DNA from: Streptosporangiaceae bacterium
GTDB taxonomy: Bacteria; Actinomycetota; Actinomycetes; Streptosporangiales; Streptosporangiaceae
Length of the DNA: 15,999 nt
Assembly (NCBI GenBank): GCA_025934635.1
Contig: JAICWX010000206.1
Coordinates: forward strand, 1 to 15,999
Direction: 5' to 3'
Under the pieces are notes generated by a model. It had not been told where the DNA came from. It saw only the letters and a list, made by a program, of their open reading frames with translations, and searched no databases. The translations under genes and the position numbers were made by a program. This document shows positions 1 to 5,520 of this stretch, piece after piece (within the stretch, counting starts at the first letter, position 1; each line of letters opens with the position of its first letter).

Positions 1-1492
1 CGGCGCGGCGGGCGCCCGGCTGCGCCGCACCGCCACCGCGCAGGCCGCCGACCTGCTCAGCCGCCTGGTCAGCGAGAACGTCCAGACGCTGGCCTTCATC
101 AGGTCCCGCCGGGGCGCCGAGGCGGTCGCCCTGGCCGCCCGCCGGACCTTGTCCGCCGACCCCTCAGCGGCGAAGGTGGCCGCGTACCGCTCGGGGTACC
201 TGCCCGAGGACCGGCGCCGCCTGGAGGCCGAGCTGTCCGACGGGCGCCTGGTCGGGCTGGCCACCACCACCGCGCTCGAGCTCGGGGTCAACATCACCGG
301 CCTGGACGCGGTGCTGATCGCGGGCTGGCCGGGAACCTGGAGCTCGCTGTGGCAGCAGGCCGGGCGGGCCGGGCGCAGCGGCCAGTCGGCGGCGGCGGTC
401 CTGATCGCGCGGGACGACCCGCTCGACACCTACCTGATCCGCCATCCCGAACTGCTGCTCCGGCACCCGGTGGAAGCCACCGTCCTGGACCCGGCCAACC
501 CGTACGTGCTCAGCCCGCACCTGTGCGCGGCCGCCGCCGAGCTCCCCCTGACAAAGGCCGACCTGGACATGTTCGGCCCGGCGGCCCGGCCGTGCGTCGA
601 GGACCTCACCCGCGCGGGCCGGCTGCGCCGCCGCGAGACGGGCTGGTACGGCCTGCGCCGGGACGCGGCCCGCGCGGTGAACCTGCGCGGCGCCGGGCTG
701 GCGCCGATCCGGGTGGTGGAGCAGGCGACCGGCCGGCTGGTGGGGACGGTCGACGAGCCGTCGGCCTACCTGCTCGTGCACGAGGGCGCCATCTACGTCC
801 ACCAGGGCGACAGCTACCTGGTCACCACGCTCGACCTCGCCGACCAGGTCGCGCTGGTCGAACCGGACGAGCCGGGCTACACCACCACGGCCAGGACCAC
901 CACCCAGATCGAGGTCCGCGGTGAGCTGCGCGCCCTGACCTGGGGCAGCGCCCGGGTCAGCTTCGGCGACGTCCAGGTCACCCGGCAGGTCACCAGCTTC
1001 ACCCGGCGCGGCACCGAGGGCGGCGCGGCCCTCGGCGAGACGCCGCTCGACCTGCCGCCCCGGCACCTGCTGACCCGGGCGGTGTGGTGGACGATCCCCG
1101 CGGAGGCAGCCGAGGCGCTCACCGCGGCCGGCCTCGACCTGGCCGGCGCCGCCCACGCGGCCGAGCACGCCTCGATCGGCCTGCTGCCCCTGTTCGCCAC
1201 CTGCGACCGCTGGGACATCGGCGGGGTCTCCGCCGCCCGGCACCCCGCCACCGGGCAGCTCACCGTCTTCGTCTACGACGGGCACGACGGCGGCGCCGGG
1301 TTCGCCGAGCGCGGCTACGGCGCCGCCGCCGACTGGCTGCGCGCTACCCGGCAGGCCATCGCCAGCTGCGACTGCGAGGCGGGCTGCCCCTCCTGCGTGC
1401 AGTCACCCAAGTGCGGCAACGCCAACCACCCGCTCTCCAAGCGAGGCGCGGTTGCCCTGCTCGACACCCTGCTAGCCGGCGCCCCCGCTTAA
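1..1492 (+). CDS. DEAD/DEAH-box helicase with C-terminal DUF1998-type zinc domain (5' end missing)
   Basis: Partial gene, open from the left edge in the frame beginning at base 2, so 496 codons are visible and the N-terminal ATPase lobe lies outside. The visible part starts in RecA lobe 2 with QTLAFIRSRRGAEAVA (motif IV-like), then ATTTALELGVNITGLDAVL and the arginine-finger motif QQAGRAGRSG (motif VI). After the helicase core comes a long domain ending in CDCEAGCPSCVQSPKCGN; the cysteine codons are at 1367, 1373, 1385, 1394 and 1412. Four such cysteines bind zinc in the DUF1998 domain of the YprA/MrfA/Hrq1-like superfamily 2 helicases. MrfA in Bacillus acts in repair of mitomycin-type DNA damage; a DNA-repair role here is inferred from family only. 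It is related to the helicase coded beside cspA/topA in mycobacteria (Rv3649) and bldG in Streptomyces. It ends with TAA; no strong terminator follows. An ATG at 149 is internal, not a start. Confidence 0.93.
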   Translation, partial: GAAGARLRRTATAQAADLLSRLVSENVQTLAFIRSRRGAEAVALAARRTLSADPSAAKVAAYRSGYLPEDRRRLEAELSDGRLVGLATTTALELGVNITGLDAVLIAGWPGTWSSLWQQAGRAGRSGQSAAAVLIARDDPLDTYLIRHPELLLRHPVEATVLDPANPYVLSPHLCAAAAELPLTKADLDMFGPAARPCVEDLTRAGRLRRRETGWYGLRRDAARAVNLRGAGLAPIRVVEQATGRLVGTVDEPSAYLLVHEGAIYVHQGDSYLVTTLDLADQVALVEPDEPGYTTTARTTTQIEVRGELRALTWGSARVSFGDVQVTRQVTSFTRRGTEGGAALGETPLDLPPRHLLTRAVWWTIPAEAAEALTAAGLDLAGAAHAAEHASIGLLPLFATCDRWDIGGVSAARHPATGQLTVFVYDGHDGGAGFAERGYGAAADWLRATRQAIASCDCEAGCPSCVQSPKCGNANHPLSKRGAVALLDTLLAGAPA

Positions 1493-1797
1493 TCAGCGGC
1501 TTATCAGCCGGCCGCAGGCAATTACGCGCCTATGCGGAAGGCGGACGCGTATGCGGAAGACGCGTGCTTGCGGATTTCGTATCCGGGCAACGGTTTTTCG
1601 CGGCTAAGTCGCACGGGCCATGACACTGTCCGCAAACACGAGACGGGGCTGGCGGTGCCTCATGCCCGCACGCGATTGCGCATACTTGAACTGTTTTTAG
1701 AACGGCCACCGGGCCATGGATAACGGAATGTAGCCACCGGGCGACTTGATCACAAGTTAATAACGGGCAGCCCGGGCGAGCCGTCCCGGGGCGCGGC

Positions 1798-1823
1798 CAA
1801 CCCTGACGATCGTGTCAGGGTTG
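1798..1823. repeat. Perfect 10-bp inverted repeat, 6-nt spacer
   Basis: Arms CAACCCTGAC (1798-1807) and GTCAGGGTTG (1814-1823) flank GATCGT. No T-tract follows on either strand, so a transcription-factor operator or RNA hairpin is as likely as a terminator. It lies about 300 nt past the helicase stop. Confidence 0.6.
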
Positions 1824-2190
1824 AGGTACCGCGTCCAGGCGGAGCTGGCGCCGTCGGCCGCCCGGCCGTGCAGGCGGGAGGGCTCAGTCACTATCCGCAT
1901 TCCTGGATGACGACGAGTGAGGCCGACGGATGCTCGGCGCGGAGGCGGGAACGGCTTTCCGGCGCTGTCCCAGTCTGTCCCGCTCCCGGCCGGGACCAGC
2001 ATGAACTCCCGGCGCAAACGATTGAGGGCAGGAGGCGGCCGTCACCGGGCCAGGGTTAAGCGGCAACGATGAGTGGTAAGAGTTTTACACATCCGCACTC
2101 AACTGCCACGGACGCAACAAGAGCGGCGAAGGCGTCACCACAGCAGCCACAACTGCGACGCACGTCGCAGGGGGCGGGAGACGGTTCGGG

Positions 2191-2232
2191 AAAAAGGAGG
2201 CGGGCGCCACCGGGGGGGAGAGTGGCGCCCGC
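2191..2232 (-). terminator. Intrinsic terminator forming the 3' hairpin of the 6C RNA
   Basis: A perfect 11-bp GC-rich stem (2232-2222 with 2210-2200) followed by CTCCTTTTT on the minus strand. It has the form of a rho-independent terminator and doubles as the second C-loop hairpin of the RNA. Confidence 0.8.
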
Positions 2233-2267
2233 GCGCACGGTCCGGCCCTGGGGGGGGAGGCCGGCTC
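2191..2267 (-). ncRNA. 6C small RNA
   Basis: On the minus strand two consecutive hairpins carry C-rich loops, the defining feature of the actinobacterial 6C RNA family. Hairpin 1 pairs CCGGCC (2264-2259) with GGCCGG (2247-2242) around an 11-nt loop holding eight consecutive C. Hairpin 2 pairs GCGCCAC-type arms of 11 bp (2232-2222 with 2210-2200) around an 11-nt loop holding seven consecutive C, and is followed by TTTTT (2195-2191). An AT-rich TTATATAAGG box at 2280-2271 sits just upstream. In M. tuberculosis the 6C RNA (B11) lies in the same general chromosomal neighbourhood (near Rv3660c/Rv3661), which supports the call. Known 6C RNAs are thought to base-pair with G-rich mRNA sites through the C-loops. 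The ends given are estimates: start about 7 nt past the -10 box, end at the T-run. Confidence 0.92.
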
Positions 2268-2270
2268 CGT

Positions 2271-2280
2271 CCTTATATAA
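2271..2280 (-). promoter_or_regulatory. -10 region of the 6C RNA promoter
   Basis: Minus-strand TTATATAAGG is the most AT-rich decamer near the 6C RNA and is placed for transcription to begin just before hairpin 1. A -35 box at standard spacing is not obvious; TTGCAG (2293-2288) lies too close. Confidence 0.6.
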
Positions 2281-2426
2281 GCTTAACTGCAAAGTGCCCC
2301 CGTATGCGACCACCAGTATCGGTTTCCCAACCCCGGCGGCGTATCCGCCACAGGTTCCCGTTGCAGCGTCAGCCCAACCGAATTACAACATATGCGGACG
2401 GGTCTGAGAAGGGTCTATCGCGAACT

Positions 2427-2470
2427 TCCTACCCTGCGGTAGGAGTTTTCACCCCGTAAGAACTTGCGGG
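2427..2470. other. Two tandem hairpins of unknown role
   Basis: TCCTACC (2427-2433) pairs with GGTAGGA (2438-2444) over a 4-nt loop, followed by GTTTTC on the plus strand. Eight bases later CCCGTAAG (2453-2460) pairs with CTTGCGGG (2463-2470), with one G-U wobble on the plus-strand RNA. The pair could be a plus-strand terminator or part of a structured RNA; direction and function are not determined. Confidence 0.45.
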
Positions 2471-2687
2471 CGATGAGAAGCACCGGCTATCGGTCACAGT
2501 CTGCAAACATCTCGTATATACCATGCCGACCGTCCTGTCTAGCCCCAAAGGGCCGGCGTCGGTCAGCTCGCGGGACGGGGGCCGCCGAGTCATCCAGCTA
2601 ACGGCATGTGATCGCGCGAACTGATTAAGATCACGAATTGGTTACACCCTAGGGCTTTGCAGGACGCGGATTTCGTCGTAGAAAGGT

Positions 2688-2703
2688 GTTACGGACGTTA
2701 CGG
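2688..2703 (+). promoter_or_regulatory. Tandem GTTACGG direct repeat, possible response-regulator site
   Basis: GTTACGGAC followed by GTTACGG gives two GTTAC half-sites 9 bp apart, with a third GTTAC at 2641-2645. OmpR-family regulators of actinobacteria bind short direct repeats with this kind of spacing. Assignment to any regulator is inference. Confidence 0.3.
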
Positions 2704-2753
2704 CGTCCGGGCACGGCAGCCGGGTACCCACGCGCGACCAGCCGCGGGAGGCG

Positions 2754-2795
2754 TGTCAGACCAGGCAGGACCGGTAGCGGCCGGCCTGGCTGACA
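2754..2795. other. Bulged hairpin in the gap upstream of the DUF1469 gene
   Basis: TGTCAG-A-CCAGGC (2754-2766) pairs with GCCTGG-CTGACA (2784-2795), with one bulged A at 2760. GCGTG (2751-2755) can alternatively pair with CACGC (2805-2809). It may be part of a structured leader, but no known riboswitch class was recognised. Confidence 0.4.
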
Positions 2796-2837
2796 AAGAA
2801 GGTGCACGCTTGGTAGCCCAGCCTGACGTGGTATCGC

Positions 2838-2864
2838 AGCGGCGCCCCGGCCAGGGGCGCCGCT
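2838..2864. terminator. Very stable perfect 11-bp hairpin, possible factor-assisted terminator
   Basis: AGCGGCGCCCC (2838-2848) and GGGGCGCCGCT (2854-2864) flank the 5-nt loop GGCCA. There is no T-tract, as is common for actinobacterial terminators. It lies about 360 nt upstream of the DUF1469 gene, so it could terminate an upstream transcript or form part of a structured leader. Confidence 0.5.
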
Positions 2865-3221
2865 CGCTATATGGCCCGCAATGAGGTGACTATGAGGTCG
2901 CCGCGAGCGCGCCGCAGACCGGACGGGCGGAATAGCGCCGCAATAATCCGGCGAATCACCACACACCGGTGTAAATGCCACGGACTCCCTTATGACGGCA
3001 GATGATTCTGCCTGACGGAACGGCCGCCGGCCCGGTATGCTCACCGCCGCGGCGGCAGCGCCGGAAACGCCGTACCGGGCCGGGATGCTCCCACGTTGAC
3101 GATCAACAACGCTAGCCTTGGACTTTGCCGAACATGAGCTGGCCGCGAGGAGTAATCGGAGGCGGCGCGCGGGCGCGCGGGAGCGCGGCCCAGCAGTCCG
3201 CACACGAGGGAGATGGACGGG

Positions 3222-3662
3222 ATGGCCCACAGCGAGACGCCGGGACCGGCCGGCGGTGATCAGTCACTCGGTGACCTGGTCGCCCTAGCCGCTAAAGACG
3301 TGTCCCAGCTGATCAGGTACGAGGTCGACCTGGCCAAGACCGAGCTCAAGGGCGACGCGAAACGGGTCGGCATCGCGGTGGCCGGGTTCGGGCTGGCCGC
3401 CTTCGTTGCCTGCCTGGTCCTCATCCTGCTCTGCATCGCCCTGGCGTTCGGCCTGGTCGCCCTCGGCATCTGGGAGTGGGCCGCCTTCCTCATCGTGGCC
3501 GGCGCCTGCGTCCTGCTGGCCGGCATCGGAGCGGGCCTGGCCATCCTGAAGCTGAAGCGGCTCTCTGGCCTGCGCGTGACGCGCAAAACCGTGACCGACG
3601 GCCTGGGGATGCTGCGGCACGACAGCCCGCATCCCGAGATCGCCGCTACTGACGCCAAGTGA
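3222..3662 (+). CDS. DUF1469 / holin-superfamily III (phage holin-like) membrane protein
   Basis: A 146-residue inner-membrane protein of the Phage_holin_3_6 (DUF1469) family; despite the name these are chromosomal genes, not phage genes. The N-terminal part SLGDLVALAAKDVSQLIRYE followed by VDLAKTELKGDAKR (about 15-48) is the characteristic amphipathic helix. Two hydrophobic segments follow (about 50-82 and 86-109), then a charged tail. I chose ATG 3222 because GAGGGAG (3206-3212) sits 9 nt upstream; the in-frame ATG at 3213 would leave no spacer. It is first of three plus-strand genes, its stop overlapping the next gene's ribosome-binding site. Its partner order (holin-like, epoxide-hydrolase-like, marP opposite) is that of Rv3669-Rv3671c. 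Function is not established; a membrane-organising or envelope role is inference. Confidence 0.9.
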   Translation: MAHSETPGPAGGDQSLGDLVALAAKDVSQLIRYEVDLAKTELKGDAKRVGIAVAGFGLAAFVACLVLILLCIALAFGLVALGIWEWAAFLIVAGACVLLAGIGAGLAILKLKRLSGLRVTRKTVTDGLGMLRHDSPHPEIAATDAK

Positions 3663-3671
3663 GGTGACCCG

Positions 3672-4595
3672 ATGGCCAGCGGCGCCGATGCCGTAGTCCA
3701 GATCGGCGGCCCCTGGACGCATCGTTCCATCTCGGCGAACGGGACCAGGTTCCACGCCGTCGAGGCCGGGGACGGCCCGCTGGTACTGCTGCTGCACGGC
3801 TTCCCCGAGTTCTGGTGGACCTGGCGGCACCAGCTGGCCACGTTGCCCGAGGCGGGCTTCCGGGCGGTCGCCGTGGACCTGCGCGGCTACGGGGGCAGCG
3901 ACAAGCCGCCCCGCGGCTACGACCTGCCCACCGCCGCCGCCGACGCGGGCGGCCTGGTCCGCTCGCTGGGCGAGGCCAACGCGATCGTGGTCGGCCACGG
4001 CCTGGGCGGCCTGATCGGCTGGACCCTGGCGGCCTACTATCCCAAGGTGATCCGGCGGCTCGCGGTGATCTCGATGGGACACCCGCTGCGGATGCGCGCC
4101 TCGGTGCTCGGCGACCCGCTGGGCCAGGGCCGCCACAGCGGCTACGCGCTCGGCGCCCAGCTGCCCATCTGGCCCGAGCGCCAGCTCCTGCGCGACGGCG
4201 CCTTCAAGGTCGGCCAGCTGCTGGAGAGGTGGTCCGCTCCCGGCTGGCCCGACCCGCAGACCGAGCGGACCTACGCCCGGGCCATGAAGATCCCCTCCGT
4301 CGCCCACTCCGCGCTTGAGTACCACCGCTGGCTCGCCCGCAGCAGCCTGCGGCCGGACGGCCTGCGCTACGCCCGGCACATGCGCACCCCGATCGCGGCC
4401 CCGGTCCTGCACCTGCACGGCGCCCTGGACAGCTACGTCCTGCCGCAGACGGCCCGCGGCGCCGGCCGCTACGTCGACGGCCCGTATCGCTGGCGCGTCA
4501 TCGACGGCACCGGCCACTTCCCGCACGAGGAGCGCCCCGAGGTCTTCGATACCGAACTGCTGGGCTGGCTCGCCGACCCCGAACCCGAGCGCTGA
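3672..4595 (+). CDS. Alpha/beta hydrolase, epoxide-hydrolase-like (EphE-type), nucleophile replaced
   Basis: 307 residues with the alpha/beta-hydrolase fold. Visible motifs: oxyanion motif HGFPEFWW (42-49), DLRGYGGSDKP (69-79) and the nucleophile elbow VVGHGLGG (106-113), a lid region at about 140-230, catalytic-acid position D253 (HGALDSYV) and catalytic H282 (GTGHFPHEERPE). HGxP, the GGSDKP segment and the overall order point to the epoxide hydrolase branch. The elbow residue that should be Asp (epoxide hydrolase) or Ser (esterase) is Gly110, codon GGC at 3999-4001, so normal catalysis is doubtful although Asp and His are kept. ATG 3672 follows GAGGTGA, which overlaps the previous stop, so translation is probably coupled. 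It corresponds to M. tuberculosis ephE (Rv3670) by position. It could be a pseudoenzyme or use another mechanism. Confidence 0.88.
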   Translation: MASGADAVVQIGGPWTHRSISANGTRFHAVEAGDGPLVLLLHGFPEFWWTWRHQLATLPEAGFRAVAVDLRGYGGSDKPPRGYDLPTAAADAGGLVRSLGEANAIVVGHGLGGLIGWTLAAYYPKVIRRLAVISMGHPLRMRASVLGDPLGQGRHSGYALGAQLPIWPERQLLRDGAFKVGQLLERWSAPGWPDPQTERTYARAMKIPSVAHSALEYHRWLARSSLRPDGLRYARHMRTPIAAPVLHLHGALDSYVLPQTARGAGRYVDGPYRWRVIDGTGHFPHEERPEVFDTELLGWLADPEPER

Positions 4596-4601
4596 CCACC
4601 C

Positions 4602-5147
4602 GTGCTCGGGGACGGCGTGCCCAGGGATCGCGACCCGGCCGGCCGCCCCAGGGATCGCGACCCGGCGGGCCGGCCCAGGAACGCACGTCCCCGCGACGGG
4701 CTGGGACGCCCGCTGGGCCACGCCGACACCGATGCCGGCCAGGACCGGATCCCCGATGATCTCGTCATCACCGGGCGCGACGCCGCCATCCTGGCCGACC
4801 GACTGCTCCGCGACGGCCGCCCGTTCCACGCGCACGAGGTCCTCGAGGCGGCCTGGAAGACCGGACCGCCGGACGACCGCGACCTGTGGCAGGGCCTGGC
4901 CCAGATCGCGGTCGGCCTGACCCACGCCCGCCGCGGTAACGCCCGCGGCGCCGTCACCCTGCTCCGCCGCGGCACCGAACGCATCCGCACCCACGCCACC
5001 CCGGGCGGCGGAGGCTACCTGTACGGCATGGACATCACGGCTGTCCTGGCGGCCGCGGATGACCTCGCATCCCGCATCGAGCAGCAGGGCCTCGACCCCA
5101 TCCCGCCCGCCAGCCTGACCCTGCGCCTGCTGGCCGGCGACCCCTGA
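4602..5147 (+). CDS. DUF309-family protein with a repetitive N-terminal extension
   Basis: About 181 residues. The conserved core has FHAHEVLEAAW (75-85), DLWQGLAQIAVGLTHARRGN (94-113) and GAVTLLRRGTERI (116-128), the hallmark of the DUF309 family, small helical proteins with a conserved His-x-His-Glu; the biochemical role is unknown. The first 50 residues are disordered-looking and contain the 9-residue unit PRDRDPAGR twice plus a degenerate third copy, encoded by 27-bp tandem repeats. There is no in-frame ATG before the core, so the start must be GTG: either 4602, 6 nt after the upstream stop, or 4617, which has GGGGA four bases upstream. The short spacing makes it the third gene of the unit beginning at 3222. 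The core identification is firm, the start is not. Confidence 0.82.
   Translation: MLGDGVPRDRDPAGRPRDRDPAGRPRNARPRDGLGRPLGHADTDAGQDRIPDDLVITGRDAAILADRLLRDGRPFHAHEVLEAAWKTGPPDDRDLWQGLAQIAVGLTHARRGNARGAVTLLRRGTERIRTHATPGGGGYLYGMDITAVLAAADDLASRIEQQGLDPIPPASLTLRLLAGDP
4620..4680 (+). repeat. 27-bp in-frame tandem repeat in the DUF309 gene
   Basis: CCCAGGGATCGCGACCCGGC occurs at 4620-4639 and exactly again at 4647-4666; a third, degenerate copy begins at 4674 (CCCAGGAACGC). The period of 27 bp keeps the frame. Confidence 0.85.
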
Positions 5148-5520
5148 CCCAGTAGTCCCGCCAACCTCGTCAGCCTTTTCAGCTCCGTCAGTCCTCCCGT
5201 CGGCGCTCACCGGGCTCCCGGCTACGACATCGATGGAGCATCAATGTCGTTCCAGCGGCATCGATGCTCCATCGATGTCGTTATCCGAGTCGTTGGGTCG
5301 GCTGGCGTGGCATCAGGGGCATCGCGGGCATCACTTACCCCGCGAGTCGGACACTTAGGGCAGCGGAATCGGACTCATGCCATCGAGCCGGTTCCTGGCG
5401 GGCGCATTCGGTCATGCGTGAGGCGGATGATGCAGGCGGGGAGGCGGCTAGGAGACTGCGGGCGGGAAGCAACCCGAGGCGGGCATCACCGCCGACCGCG
5501 GGAGGGGCCGTCTGGGGAGG
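5148..5520. other. Convergent intergenic gap, no gene seen
   Basis: Space between the ends of the DUF309 gene (+) and marP (-). It contains the large dyad at 5224-5281 and, at about 5309-5335, three GGCATC words in 9-bp steps. Open frames here have no coding bias or ribosome-binding site. I see nothing else that can be named. Confidence 0.6.
5224..5281. repeat. Perfect 19-bp inverted repeat with 20-nt spacer between convergent genes
   Basis: The arm ACGACATCGATGGAGCATC (5224-5242) is exactly complementary to GATGCTCCATCGATGTCGT (5263-5281). The octamer CATCGATG occurs three times (5228-5235, 5259-5266, 5270-5277), and CATC(A/G)ATGTCGTT is directly repeated at 5239-5251 and 5270-5282. The position suggests a bidirectional terminator, but there is no T-tract and the internal direct repeats are unusual; a REP-like or MITE-like unit or a binding site is possible. 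Confidence 0.75.

Larger units (their letters stand above)
1493..3221. other. Long intergenic region with 6C RNA and several hairpins; no supported protein gene
   Basis: About 1.7 kb between the helicase and the DUF1469 gene. Base composition is visibly less GC-rich than the genes. Open frames here lack ribosome-binding sites, third-position GC bias and recognisable motifs. The region holds one clear RNA gene (6C, minus strand, 2191-2267), perfect inverted repeats at 1798-1823 and 2838-2864, tandem hairpins at 2427-2470, a bulged hairpin at 2754-2795, smaller dyads at 1744-1757, 2997-3012 and 3095-3107, and repeated TGCGGA words between 1531 and 2398. In Streptomyces and mycobacteria the syntenic interval holds genes such as bldG or the ssd/tad cluster; they are absent here. 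Confidence 0.7.

Noticed and set aside
2073..2459. Plus-strand open frames across the 6C locus
   Set aside because: They run through both hairpins of the RNA, have no ribosome-binding site and show no conserved motif.
2892..3005. Small plus-strand ORF (MRSPRARRRPDG..., 37 codons) after GAGGTGA
   Set aside because: The Shine-Dalgarno-like sequence is only 2-3 nt from the ATG, and the Arg-rich translation lacks support; kept only as a remote possibility.
1493..3221. tRNA or known riboswitch in the long intergenic region
   Set aside because: No T-loop GTTCRAnyC within a cloverleaf was found, and the c-di-AMP, cobalamin, TPP and SAM riboswitch cores I know are not visible.
2649..3230. 193-codon minus-strand frame in the intergenic region
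   Set aside because: No ribosome-binding site, no codon bias, no domain; it runs across strong hairpins and would start inside the DUF1469 gene.
3222..3662. Prophage remnant suggested by the holin-like protein
   Set aside because: DUF1469 holin-like genes are chromosomal housekeeping genes in this conserved actinobacterial block; no other phage gene is present.
3285..5210. 641-codon open frame on the minus strand
   Set aside because: Antisense to the DUF1469, hydrolase and DUF309 genes; low-complexity translation rich in G/A/V/R without motifs, an effect of high GC at third positions.
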